From Beggiatoa leptomitoformis (GTDB lineage Bacteria > Pseudomonadota > Gammaproteobacteria > Beggiatoales > Beggiatoaceae): DNA of 64,000 bases. The notes beneath the pieces are model-generated. The model did not search any database, was not told where the DNA came from, and worked only from the letters and a program-made list of their open reading frames with translations. The position numbers and the translations under genes were made by a program. This document shows positions 21,062-29,728 of the stretch, one piece after another. The number at the start of each line of letters is the position of its first letter. Position 1 is the first letter of the stretch. The DNA lies in the NCBI RefSeq assembly GCF_001305575.3, contig NZ_CP012373.2:2490261-2554260 (forward strand), given 5' to 3'.

Positions 21062-21532
21062 ATGAATCGTTATAAACAATCTGATAGGCAAATTGTTTTC
21101 ATCGATGAAAGTGGTTTTGCTCATGATATGCCACGCCGTTTTGGTTATGCACCTATCGGCAAACGTTGCTTTGGCACGCAAGACTGGAATGCAAAGGGAC
21201 GTACCAATGTCATCGGGGCTTTGCTCAATTTTTGTTTATTAACCGTCTCTTTAGTTTCTGGGGCGATTAATTCCGATGTCTTTTTCGCTTGGATAACCCA
21301 AGACTTACTTCCTAAACTCCCTCAGAATTCTGTGATTGTGATGGATAACGCCACTTTTCATAAACGTAGCGACATTCAGCAAGCTATTTTAGACGCGGGG
21401 CATCTCTTGGAATATTTACCGCCTTATTCGCCGGATTTAAATCCTATTGAGCATAAATGGGTTCAGGCTAAGACTCTCCGTAAACAACAATATTGTTCTA
21501 TTGATGAGCTCTTTTTACTGAATTCTATTTAA
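21062..21532 (+). CDS. IS630 transposase, catalytic DDE frame (orfB), copy 2
   Basis: 156 residues, nearly identical to copy 1 orfB, and all three catalytic acidic residues are kept. Its upstream orfA is broken, so it could act only if complemented by copy 1. Confidence 0.8.
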   Translation: MNRYKQSDRQIVFIDESGFAHDMPRRFGYAPIGKRCFGTQDWNAKGRTNVIGALLNFCLLTVSLVSGAINSDVFFAWITQDLLPKLPQNSVIVMDNATFHKRSDIQQAILDAGHLLEYLPPYSPDLNPIEHKWVQAKTLRKQQYCSIDELFLLNSI

Positions 21533-21556
21533 TCTTTTTATAGTACTGTTTCTATA

Positions 21557-21786
21557 TGTTGGAACGGGAATCGTTGCTGTAGGAGCATGTGCTTTACTTC
21601 CTGAAGTATGTATACCAACGCTCATTATCGGAGTGGCTGGTTTAAGATAGACAACAAGTTAGATAGTTTAGTACGAAAGTTATTAGGATAAAACATTTTA
21701 ACAGTTGCATGAATTATAGAGCATGGATAATTAAATATCCTCATGATTTTTTTATTCACTATTAGTGTACATAACTCAGGAAAAAT
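21557..21786 (+). other. Hydrophobic reading-frame remnant downstream of the IS pair
   Basis: Just after the IS, a frame without a start reads VGTGIVAVGACALLPEV and ends at a TAG near 21650. It may be the glycine-rich end of the Rhs gene interrupted by the IS, but this is speculative. The rest is AT-rich leader of the next gene, with AGGAAAAAT before its ATG. Confidence 0.3.
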
Positions 21787-22227
21787 ATGATGTACTATCA
21801 AACTAATTTATGCGAAATCAATCTATATGGGTTGAATTTGTGCAACTGTATATTTGAGGGCGGGGAAATTGACAGCCTTAATTTAGAAAATATTCGGATA
21901 GAAAATGTTATTTTTGAAGGGTGTATAATGCTAGAAATAAATTTTAGAAATGCAATCTTTATTAATGTTGAGTTTTATGATGTGATTCTTTTCCGTACAG
22001 ACTTTTCTTTAACAAAATGGGATAAATCTCGTTTTTATGGTGTGGATTTGAAAGAAACTAAGTTTTTTCAAGCAACTTTAAGAGAAACCTTGTTTTTACG
22101 AGATAACGTGTTGCATAAAACAGACATTAGCTCTGTAGATTTTTCTACGGCTACCTTTGATAAGGTAATATTAGACAATGTGATGTTTGATAAACACACC
22201 ACCCTACCCAATGGATATAAGCTATAG
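21787..22227 (+). CDS. Pentapeptide-repeat protein
   Basis: 146 residues made of degenerate pentapeptide repeats (pattern A/N/D-L/F-x-x-x, such as NLENIRIENVIFEGC and VDFSTATFDKVILDNVMF). These fold as a right-handed quadrilateral beta helix. There is no signal peptide. AGGA precedes the double ATG. Such proteins range from gyrase-protecting DNA mimics to structural or immunity proteins. Its place between Rhs fragments a and b suggests a leftover cassette gene, but that is only context. Confidence 0.75.
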   Translation: MMYYQTNLCEINLYGLNLCNCIFEGGEIDSLNLENIRIENVIFEGCIMLEINFRNAIFINVEFYDVILFRTDFSLTKWDKSRFYGVDLKETKFFQATLRETLFLRDNVLHKTDISSVDFSTATFDKVILDNVMFDKHTTLPNGYKL

Positions 22228-22247
22228 CCTAGTAGGGTGGACTTTCC

Positions 22248-22547
22248 ACCAAAACCATTGAATACATCATCGATGCCAAAAACCGTCGAGTCGGTAAAAA
22301 AGTCAATGGTGTTCTAACACAAGATTTTATCTATCAAGGTAAGTTAAAACCTGTTGCGCAATTAGATGGTCATGGAGAAATTGTTGCCAGATTTGTCTAT
22401 GCCTCAAAAGCGAATATTCCTGATTACATTCTCAAAAACGGCAATACCTACCGCGTCATTTCCGACCATTTAGGCAGTCCGTGCTTAATCATCGATGCAC
22501 AAACAGGTGCAATTGCACAATGCCTAAATAAAGGGGGATTGATATAA
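22248..22547 (+). pseudogene. Rhs core fragment b
   Basis: An open frame without a start reads TIEYIIDAKNRRVGKKVNG, VLTQDFIYQGKLKPVAQLD, EIVARFVYASKANIPDYIL and ISDHLGSPCLIID, ending after NKGGLI. The DHLGSP motif is the hallmark of the Rhs repeat-associated core. The long N-terminal YD-repeat region is absent and the tip is only a few residues. About 200 bases (22254-22460) recur in fragment c. Confidence 0.85.
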
Positions 22548-22571
22548 ATACGTTACCTTGTGAGATTATCC

Positions 22572-22904
22572 ATGACTAAATATTGGGAGGTAGAGTTTGC
22601 CTCTTTTATAAAAAAATCTCAATATCAAAAAGTTGTGTGGTTAAGCAGCCTTTTAGTTTTTGTCTCAATGTTTGCCAGAGGTACTTATAGGGCAGGCACA
22701 AACCTTGTTGATGAACCAAGTAAACTTAGGAGATACAATGAATTATTGCATAGGATTGCTAATTTCCAACTAGAACTAGCCCGCAATAAGGTTGTAAGAG
22801 TACCAGATGAAGAGTTTTTCTTGATGTTAGCTGATGCAACAGATGGGCTAAAAATTGATATTATTTTCCTACTAGAACATGTCAATAGAAATGCTCAAGC
22901 ATAA
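22572..22904 (+). CDS. Small protein of unknown function next to Rhs fragment b
   Basis: 111 residues from the ATG at 22572 (a GTG at 22560 is an alternative). The sequence is helix-rich, soluble, and shows motifs such as MFARGTYRAGTNLV and RRYNELLHRIANFQLELARN. I do not recognise it with certainty. It begins 24 bases after the stop of Rhs fragment b, the position where an immunity gene normally sits, so a retained immunity gene is a reasonable guess. The ribosome site is weak. Confidence 0.6.
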   Translation: MTKYWEVEFASFIKKSQYQKVVWLSSLLVFVSMFARGTYRAGTNLVDEPSKLRRYNELLHRIANFQLELARNKVVRVPDEEFFLMLADATDGLKIDIIFLLEHVNRNAQA

Positions 22905-23000
22905 GGTGTGTGTTTACACCGCGTAACGCATTCTATGCTGGCTACTGTGTTATCTCCAACCACTTACAAGTAGCGTTAGCAATGCCCACCTTACATACTC
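22905..23000. repeat. Palindromic intergenic repeat remnants flanking Rhs fragment c
   Basis: Contains GCGTTAGCAATGCCCACCTT and neighbouring pieces. These resemble the GTAGGGTGG...GCCCA repeat family seen intact at 23503-23571 and as a short piece at 22231-22250. No gene seen. Confidence 0.4.
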
Positions 23001-23270
23001 CCCACAAAAACCATCGAATACGTCATCGACGCGAAAAACCGTCGTGTTGGTAAAAAAGTCAATGGCGTATTAACACAAGGGTTTATCTATCAAGGTAAAC
23101 TCAAACCTGTTGCGCAATTAGATGATAATGGAGAAATTGTTGCCAGATTTGTCTATGCCTCAAAAGCGAATATTCCTGATTATATTCTTAAAAATGGTAA
23201 CACCTACCGCATTATCGACATTTATAGTCTTGTGTCCCTGAGCGGGTTTTTCCGTCTTTCACAAGGCTAA
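23001..23270 (+). pseudogene. Rhs core fragment c
   Basis: A start-less frame nearly identical to fragment b from TIEYVIDAKNRRVGKKVNG through ANIPDYILKNGNTYRI. It then diverges just before the expected DHLGSP motif into about 20 unrelated residues and a stop. It therefore lost both the YD-repeat region and the end of the core. Confidence 0.82.
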
Positions 23271-23425
23271 AATCTTGCCGTTATCCGCTTTCTTTTAAAA
23301 TATCCTCCCGTGAAGCAAGAAATTTAATCTGTTACAATTGCTGATAATATGCTTGTACTTCCTTATCAAGTAGCTAATTGAGTTAAATACAATTATCTCA
23401 CTTATCCACATATTTAGGATTAGAA

Positions 23426-23506
23426 ATGTCTAAAACATTACTGTTGATTTTCCATCCACTCCACGCGCTCGCTAAAAGTGTTTATTCTATCCCTGTTACA
23501 AGATAG
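23426..23506 (+). pseudogene. Possible truncated flavodoxin-fold oxidoreductase start
   Basis: AGGA precedes an ATG and the frame MSKTLLLIFHPLHALAKS, which resembles the first strand of NAD(P)H/flavodoxin-fold oxidoreductases. It stops after 26 codons exactly where a palindromic repeat begins. Read as a gene cut by the repeat. The family guess is weak because so little remains. Confidence 0.3.
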
Positions 23507-23571
23507 GGTGGACATTGCCCATCAAAATTTGGGCATTTGGCATGTGAATAATGGGCGATGCTTACCCTACT
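23503..23571. repeat. Palindromic MITE-like repeat, GTAGGGTGG family
   Basis: The left arm TAGGGTGGACATTGCCCAT and the right arm ATGGGCGATGCTTACCCTA are near-perfect inverse complements around a roughly 30-base centre. Similar pieces flank Rhs fragments b and c and occur near 38.07 kb. Confidence 0.65.
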
Positions 23572-23692
23572 TGGTGGTTACAAGCGGTCTGTTTTAGATG
23601 AATTTCGTACCTACTTGTATATCCAGAATCACAAATTCAGTATTTTAAGGTAATATTGCTACTTTACCCAACAAACTAAGATTTCAATAACC

Positions 23693-26299
23693 ATGATTAG
23701 TGTCATCGAATTACGCCAACAATTTCTCAATTATTTTGCTTCTAAAGGACATACCATTGTTTCTAGTAGTCCTTTAGTCCCCGGTAACGACCCTACTTTG
23801 TTATTCACCAATGCAGGCATGGTGCAATTTAAAGATACGTTCTTAGGTTTAGAAAAGCGTGATTATAAGCGGGCGGTTACTTGTCAGCGGTGTGTGCGTG
23901 CAGGGGGCAAGCATAATGATTTAGAAAATGTTGGTTATACCGCGCGGCATCATACGTTTTTTGAAATGTTGGGTAATTTTAGCTTTGGCGATTATTTTAA
24001 ACGTGAAGCAATTCAATTTGCTTGGGAGTTTTTAACTAAGGAATTGGGTTTACCGCCTGAAAAACTCTGGGTAACGGTTTATGAAGAGGATAGGGAAGCC
24101 GAAGATATTTGGTTGAAAGAAATGAAAGTTGACCCGACGCGCTTTTCACGCTGTGGTAAACATTCTAATTTTTGGATGATGGGCGATACTGGACCTTGTG
24201 GGCCTTGTAGTGAGATTTTCTATGATCATGGTGAAGGCATTTTCGGCGGCCCCCCCGGTAGCCCTGATGAAGATGGCGACCGTTATATCGAAATTTGGAA
24301 TTTGGTTTTTATGCAGTTTAACCGCGACACTAGCGGCGCATTAACCCCTTTGCCACATCCTTCAGTTGATACGGGTATGGGCTTAGAACGTCTTGCCGCA
24401 GTTCTGCAACATGTTCATTCTAATTATGAAATTGATTTATTCCAGTCTTTATTAAAAGCCGTTGGCACGGTCGCAAATCGGGTGGATTATGAAAATAGTT
24501 CTCTGCGTGTCATTGCTGACCATATTCGTGCCTGCGCTTTTTTAATCGTGGATGGGGTTATCCCTTCTAATGAGGGGCGCGGTTATGTGTTGCGGCGGAT
24601 TATTCGTCGCGCTGTACGACACGGTTATAAATTAGGATTACACGAACCGTTTTTTTATCGCCTTGTGCCTGCATTGGATACAGAAATGGGCGCGGCATAT
24701 CCTGAATTACGTAAAGCGACGGATTTAGTCGGTCGTTTATTAAAACAAGAAGAAGAACGCTTCGCTGAAACCTTAAGCCATGGCATGGTGTTACTCAATG
24801 AGGCCATGCAGCATTTGAATGGTAAAACCATCATTGCAGGTGATGTTGTTTTTAAACTGTATGATACTTATGGTTTTCCTACCGATTTAACGGCTGATGT
24901 CGCTCGTGAACATGAGTTGAGCATCGACATGGAAGGTTTTGAACGGTGCATGACTGAGCAACGCACCCGTGCGCGCGAGGCAGGACATTTTAAAGTTGAT
25001 TTGTCTAATGTCGCTCTTACTGCTGATTGTCAAAGTGTTTTTATAGGCTACAACAGCGTTGCAGGGGATAGCACGATAACGGCGTTATTCTTTGAAGGAC
25101 ATGAAGTTGAACAGTTGAGCGCGGGACAAACAGGGCAAATTATCTTAGACAGTACACCCTTTTATGCTGAATCTGGCGGTCAAGTGGGGGATAAAGGACA
25201 GTTAAATAACGCAACTGCGCTGTTTATTGTCACAGATACCCAAAAAATCGGACATGCTAATGCACACATTGGCACGCTCAAAACAGGTATTGTGCATAAA
25301 GGGGATAAATTACACGCACAAATCGACGTAACAGCGCGTCAATCCACTGCGCGTAATCATTCCGCAACCCATTTATTACATGCCGCATTGCGCCAAGTTT
25401 TAGGTGAGCATGTTAAACAAAAGGGTTCATCGGTTGATACTGACCGTCTGCGCTTTGACTTCGCGCATTTTGAACCGATTACAGCCAAACAGCTCGCCAC
25501 GATAGAGCATATCGTTAATGAAAAAATCTTAAATAATACCAGTGTACAAACACAGGTTATGAATTTGGATGATGCTGTAAAAAGTGGCGCGATGGCGTTA
25601 TTTGGTGAAAAATATGAGGATGATGTACGTGTGTTGTCAATGGCGGATAATTTTTCTGTAGAACTCTGTGGTGGAACACATGTGCAACGTGTTGGTGATA
25701 TTGGACTGTTTAAAATTCTGTCTGAATCGGGTGTTGCGGCAGGTGTGCGACGGATTGAGGCGATTACAGGCACGCAAACGCTGGCATGGGTTACGGAAAC
25801 TGAAAACCATTTAAATCATGTATTAAGCACGTTAAAAACGGGGCGTGATAGCTTAGAAACCCGCTTGCAACAATTATTGGAGCAAGTGCGTCAGGGTGAA
25901 AAAGAACTTTCTCGCTTACAAAGTAAACTCGCCAGTAGTCAAGGTGATGATTTAGCAGGACAAGCGACAGAAATTAATGGCGTGCATGTTTTAGCGCACC
26001 GTTTAGATAACGTAGATGTTAAACAATTACGTGATACCTTAGACCAGTTAAAAAATAAATTGGCTTCTGCGGTTATTGTATTAGCCTCCGTAAAGGATGA
26101 TAAAGTCTCGTTAGTTGCGGGTGTTACGGCAGATGTAATGAATAAGGTTAAAGCAGGCGAATTAGTAAACCATGTCGCGCAACAAGTGGGTGGAAAAGGT
26201 GGCGGTCGTCCTGACATGGCACAAGCAGGCGGAAGTGACCCCAGCCATTTACCAGCGGCGTTGAATAGCGTCGTGGGTTGGGTACAGGAAAGACTGTAA
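23693..26299 (+). CDS. alaS: Alanine-tRNA ligase
   Basis: Class II synthetase charging tRNA-Ala, 868 residues, the usual length. The catalytic core is at the N terminus ([32 protein letters not shown]). The editing domain has the zinc/catalytic pair of motifs [11 protein letters not shown] and CGGTHV. A coiled coil and the C-Ala domain end in [15 protein letters not shown]. It stands alone here: recX/recA, often nearby in other gammaproteobacteria, are not in view. Confidence 0.97.
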   Translation: MISVIELRQQFLNYFASKGHTIVSSSPLVPGNDPTLLFTNAGMVQFKDTFLGLEKRDYKRAVTCQRCVRAGGKHNDLENVGYTARHHTFFEMLGNFSFGDYFKREAIQFAWEFLTKELGLPPEKLWVTVYEEDREAEDIWLKEMKVDPTRFSRCGKHSNFWMMGDTGPCGPCSEIFYDHGEGIFGGPPGSPDEDGDRYIEIWNLVFMQFNRDTSGALTPLPHPSVDTGMGLERLAAVLQHVHSNYEIDLFQSLLKAVGTVANRVDYENSSLRVIADHIRACAFLIVDGVIPSNEGRGYVLRRIIRRAVRHGYKLGLHEPFFYRLVPALDTEMGAAYPELRKATDLVGRLLKQEEERFAETLSHGMVLLNEAMQHLNGKTIIAGDVVFKLYDTYGFPTDLTADVAREHELSIDMEGFERCMTEQRTRAREAGHFKVDLSNVALTADCQSVFIGYNSVAGDSTITALFFEGHEVEQLSAGQTGQIILDSTPFYAESGGQVGDKGQLNNATALFIVTDTQKIGHANAHIGTLKTGIVHKGDKLHAQIDVTARQSTARNHSATHLLHAALRQVLGEHVKQKGSSVDTDRLRFDFAHFEPITAKQLATIEHIVNEKILNNTSVQTQVMNLDDAVKSGAMALFGEKYEDDVRVLSMADNFSVELCGGTHVQRVGDIGLFKILSESGVAAGVRRIEAITGTQTLAWVTETENHLNHVLSTLKTGRDSLETRLQQLLEQVRQGEKELSRLQSKLASSQGDDLAGQATEINGVHVLAHRLDNVDVKQLRDTLDQLKNKLASAVIVLASVKDDKVSLVAGVTADVMNKVKAGELVNHVAQQVGGKGGGRPDMAQAGGSDPSHLPAALNSVVGWVQERL

Positions 26300-26318
26300 A
26301 AACGGTCTATTTAAAGCC

Positions 26319-26358
26319 TGTTTGAATCAGGATTGAGAAGATTTTCAGCATCCTAAAG
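26319..26358 (+). repeat. Dispersed TCTGAATCAGGATT-type repeat
   Basis: CCTGTTTGAATCAGGATTGA followed by AGATTTTCAGCATCC, a diverged copy of the family also found near 6.6, 48.9-49.1 and 62.2-62.5 kb. Confidence 0.45.
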
Positions 26359-26384
26359 ATGATGATAATAGGTTAAATTAGCAA

Positions 26385-26412
26385 GGATACCACCGCGTTG
26401 AGCGGTGTTATC
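26385..26412. repeat. REP-like hairpin, GGATAAC family
   Basis: GGATACCACCGC and GCGGTGTTATCT form a hairpin with a short loop. Closely related hairpins occur at 49003-49035 and 57562-57594. It could also stop transcription of alaS, as TGTTTTCTT follows. Confidence 0.5.
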
Positions 26413-26496
26413 TGTTTTCTTATAGATGGTCTGAATCCGCGTTTCCCCTCAAATTCTTTCTAATCCCCTTAATTTTTTATCTTGTGTGAGATACTC

Positions 26497-27642
26497 ATGC
26501 TTTACTGGCGATTATCCAGTTTTTACCTATTTTATTTTGCCAGTTTAGGGGCGTTAATGCCTTACTGGAGCTTGTATTTACACACCCTAGCATTTGACGC
26601 ACAAACCATTGGACAACTCATGGCTATTCCAATGGCGACTAAAATTGTTGCGCCCACTTTATGGAGTTGGATTGCTGACCATACAGGACAACATGTCCGT
26701 TTGATTCGCTTAGGAACATTTTGCGCCCTGCTCTGTTTTACAGGGGTTTTTTACGCGCAAAGTTATGCTTGGTTGGTTTTTATCATGACTGTATTTAGCT
26801 TTTTCTGGAATGCCAGTATTCCACAAATGGAAGTCACAACACTTGCGCATTTAGGCAACCAAAGCCATCAATACACACGAATTCGTTTATGGGGTTCAAT
26901 TGGGTTTATTATCACTGTCATATTAACGGGCTATTTGTTAAAACAATACGGTATTGCATTATTGCCTTATATTCTCACAGGATTATTTGCTATCATTTTT
27001 CTGGCCAGCCTTTTTGTTCCCGCCCCGCCCGCGAATAGCTTGCCCTCAGTAACATCATCAACAATACCAACTTTATTTCGTCACATCTTAAAAAAAAGAC
27101 CGATTATTGTCTTAATCATCGCGTTTTTTCTGATGCAGGCAAGTCATGCACCGTACTACACCTTTTTTACTATTTACTTAGAGGAGCATTATTATACCCG
27201 TGAAATAATTGGTTATTTATGGGCGTTAAGTGTCTTTGCAGAAGTATTAGTTTTTTGGGTAATGCATCATTTACTACAACGTTTTCGTTTAAAAAGCCTG
27301 TTTATTTTCTGTTTTATTTTAACGGCTATTCGTTGGTTATTAATGGGATATTATGTTGATAGCATAATGATTATTCTTTTTACGCAACTTTTCCACGCAG
27401 CTAGTTTTGGGATTTATCATGGGGTTGCCGTTCAATTTATGCACCATTACTTTATCGGCAATACCCGCAGTCGGGGGCAAGCACTCTATAGTGGTTTAGG
27501 GTTTGGCGCGGGTGGCGCGGTAGGAACATGGTTAAGCGGTTACAGTTGGTCATTACTGGGTGCGCAAACTAGCTTTACATTGGCTGCGTTGCTCTGTTGT
27601 ATTGCGGTTTTACTGTGTTTTTGGGGGTTAGAAGAAATTTAA
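26497..27642 (+). CDS. MFS transporter (MFS_1-like/HcaT-like)
   Basis: 381 residues from the ATG at 26497, with about twelve hydrophobic helices. It starts MLYWRLSSFYLFYFASLGAL, and PYWSLYLHTLAFDAQTIGQL resembles the N terminus of the phenylpropionate permease HcaT and relatives annotated MFS_1_like. The loop after helix 2 contains SWIADHTGQHVR, the family's Asp-containing loop. The substrate cannot be told. The open frame starts earlier at a TTG (26482), which is less likely. It is flanked by dispersed repeats on both sides. Confidence 0.87.
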   Translation: MLYWRLSSFYLFYFASLGALMPYWSLYLHTLAFDAQTIGQLMAIPMATKIVAPTLWSWIADHTGQHVRLIRLGTFCALLCFTGVFYAQSYAWLVFIMTVFSFFWNASIPQMEVTTLAHLGNQSHQYTRIRLWGSIGFIITVILTGYLLKQYGIALLPYILTGLFAIIFLASLFVPAPPANSLPSVTSSTIPTLFRHILKKRPIIVLIIAFFLMQASHAPYYTFFTIYLEEHYYTREIIGYLWALSVFAEVLVFWVMHHLLQRFRLKSLFIFCFILTAIRWLLMGYYVDSIMIILFTQLFHAASFGIYHGVAVQFMHHYFIGNTRSRGQALYSGLGFGAGGAVGTWLSGYSWSLLGAQTSFTLAALLCCIAVLLCFWGLEEI

Positions 27643-27648
27643 AAGACG

Positions 27649-27728
27649 GTTTGCATCAGGATTTTTTAGCGTTAGATATTTTTAATCTCCTAATAATTTA
27701 GTAAATTCTGATTCGGCACGTTTTGCCG
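27649..27728. repeat. Dispersed repeat pair in inverted orientation plus small hairpin
   Basis: GGTTTGCATCAGGATTTTTT at the left and TAAATTCTGATTCGGCAC at the right are inverted copies of the TCTGAATCAGGATT family. A CGGCA...TGCCG hairpin (27714-27728) closes the element. The remainder up to 27927 has no gene. Confidence 0.5.
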
Positions 27729-27927
27729 TTTTAACGAGAAGATAAAATAACACTGGCTAGGCTTGCATCCATTATTCGGTTTTCCCTACGATTATTTATA
27801 CTGGTATCCTTCTTGCAATCCATCCTTTTATACAGAAAAATATTGCAATCACTCAATCATGATGGATTCTTTGTTACACTGTAAATCCTATTAATTGCAC
27901 ACTTTTTACGACTGCTAACTAATTACC

Positions 27928-28944
27928 ATGACAGACCGCTATGTACACTGTTTACGCCCACACTTTACAGAACAACTCCTTAATACGTTTCAACGTAAAG
28001 GTAAAAATGGCATTGCAATTAATTTAATCGGTGAAGTGGGACAAGGAAAAAGACGTTTATTAGCAGACATAAAACGCTGTCGTCCAGAAGAGACACAAGT
28101 TTTATTAGCCGATATGGCGGTATATAAAGAAAATTATGACAAATTAATCGCAAATCTTTGGCAACAAGTCGACAATCATTATAAAGCGGATAAACCTGTT
28201 GCCACAGAATTATGGGACATCATTCGCTTATTCGAAAAAACCAATCATTACTTGATTATCTTACTAGCCAATTTTGACCAGTTATTAAATAACCCTACAT
28301 TAGATAAAAAATATAAATTAAAGTTTTTTGATAATTTAAATACCATGCGCCAACACAATAATATGATGTTAATTTGTGTCACCCAACAACCGCATCACTT
28401 AGGCAATATTTTTTTAGAAGGCGAGTTTTACCGCCAATCATGGCTTAATCTGCAAGAAATGACGTTACCGAGCTTAACCCGTAACGACATCATCACTGAA
28501 TTGGTTAAACGACAGAAACTGAGTTTAACCGTTGCGGAAACGATGGCATTAATTCAAACTATTCAAAATCATACCCGACCTTACGCCCTACTTGAATATT
28601 TCGCGCGTAAGTTTTCTGTGCGTCAAGACAAACATTTAAACATTACAGAACGCACAAAAAAGTGGGAAGCACAATTTAATGAAATGATGGGCATTAGTCG
28701 CTGGCAATTATTCTATGACAGCCTTAAAAAAGCAGGAATATACATTAAAAACACTATATTAACCAAATGGGCAAAATTAAAACAACGCCGTTTACGACGC
28801 TCGCCCATTATTGAAAGCCCGATTATTCCCTTTGTTAGTGCAAATGAGGCGTTAAAAAACCAATTTGGTGAAAAACCTGCTAAGCCATTGACGAAGGAGG
28901 AGACAGATACTGATTTACGCCCACCGTCGCCACCGTCGTCGTAG
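27928..28944 (+). CDS. Putative P-loop ATPase of unknown function
   Basis: 338 residues. GEVGQGKRRLLADIKR near residues 33-48 looks like a Walker A loop but has Arg where Ser/Thr is usual. YLIILLANFDQLL (about 109-121) could be Walker B. The middle resembles AAA/ORC-type ATPases (CVTQQPHHLG, NHTRPYALLEYFARKF). The C terminus is basic, then Pro-rich. I do not recognise the family. The last 65 bases overlap, tail to tail, the 3' end of the glycosyltransferase gene on the other strand. Confidence 0.65.
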   Translation: MTDRYVHCLRPHFTEQLLNTFQRKGKNGIAINLIGEVGQGKRRLLADIKRCRPEETQVLLADMAVYKENYDKLIANLWQQVDNHYKADKPVATELWDIIRLFEKTNHYLIILLANFDQLLNNPTLDKKYKLKFFDNLNTMRQHNNMMLICVTQQPHHLGNIFLEGEFYRQSWLNLQEMTLPSLTRNDIITELVKRQKLSLTVAETMALIQTIQNHTRPYALLEYFARKFSVRQDKHLNITERTKKWEAQFNEMMGISRWQLFYDSLKKAGIYIKNTILTKWAKLKQRRLRRSPIIESPIIPFVSANEALKNQFGEKPAKPLTKEETDTDLRPPSPPSS

Positions 28945-29728
28945 CTGTTAGAATGGCTTGCAAACGAGCAATATTTGCAGGTTCTTGACTTCTATCCTGT
29001 TCTGGATGCCACAAATGGAATACAGGCACTGCAAACCGTCCTTCTTTACGTTGCACCCCTGCACGAATCAAACGCACAACTAAATCAGCATCCTCATGTC
29101 CCCAGCCTTGAAATAGCTCATCAAAACCATTAACCGCAAAAAAATCTGCGCGCCACATCGCCAGATTACAAGTTTTTGCTCCTTGCCAACGCTTGCAGTG
29201 CCATTTACGCCACGCATTTGGTAATGGCAGTGTCAATAAGGGTAAAAAACGATTCATTGCACCCTGTAAATAAACCCGCCACCATTGCCATAAATTATCG
29301 GGTAATTGAATTGCTTGCTGCAAAATAGCTTCTGTAAACACTGGGTTAAGCAATACACGATTACCCGCAACAAACCAGTTTTGTTCGGCTAATTGAAGAT
29401 GTTGTGCAACAAAATCTGAACGCGGAAGACAATCACCATCTAAAAAAATTAAATAATTTCCCGTTGCTAAAGCGACAGCACGATTGCGCGCCATCCCCGC
29501 GCGAAAGCCGTTATCTGCTTGCCAACTGTGTTTTAGTTGATAAGGCAAGCGAGGACGTAAGCTATTGATTAATTCTGTTGTTGCTATATGAGAACCATCA
29601 TCCGCAATGATGATTTCTAAATGCCTTACATCAACCCCTTGTTGTTGCGCACAGGCATGTAAAACTTGTTGCAACGCATCGGGACGATTGTAAGTCGTGA
29701 TGATGATACTAGGTTTTATCGGATACAT
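28880..29728 (-). CDS. Family 2 glycosyltransferase (galactosyl/GalNAc-transferase-like C-terminal motif)
   Basis: 282 residues with the GT-A fold: PSIIITTYNRPDALQQVL at the start, Asp-containing IIADDGS, the metal-binding FLDGDC, and a C-terminal GWGHEDADLVVRLIRAG motif typical of chondroitin-synthase-type GT2/GT27 enzymes. It is probably cytoplasmic, making a cell-surface glycan. Its start overlaps the end of the next upstream GT2 gene by 20 bases, so the two are coupled. Its 3' end overlaps the opposite-strand ATPase-like gene. Confidence 0.87.
   Translation of the reverse strand: MYPIKPSIIITTYNRPDALQQVLHACAQQQGVDVRHLEIIIADDGSHIATTELINSLRPRLPYQLKHSWQADNGFRAGMARNRAVALATGNYLIFLDGDCLPRSDFVAQHLQLAEQNWFVAGNRVLLNPVFTEAILQQAIQLPDNLWQWWRVYLQGAMNRFLPLLTLPLPNAWRKWHCKRWQGAKTCNLAMWRADFFAVNGFDELFQGWGHEDADLVVRLIRAGVQRKEGRFAVPVFHLWHPEQDRSQEPANIARLQAILTATTTVATVGVNQYLSPPSSMA

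Larger units (their letters stand above)
20687..21554 (+). mobile_element. IS630-family insertion sequence, copy 2
   Basis: 868 bases, exactly 8 shorter than copy 1. It is the same element with scattered substitutions and one 8-base deletion in orfA. It starts TAGTAACCG at the last base of copy 1, so the junction reads TTGCTA then TAGTAACC, with no separate TA between the copies. The right flank is TA at 21555-21556. Confidence 0.85.
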
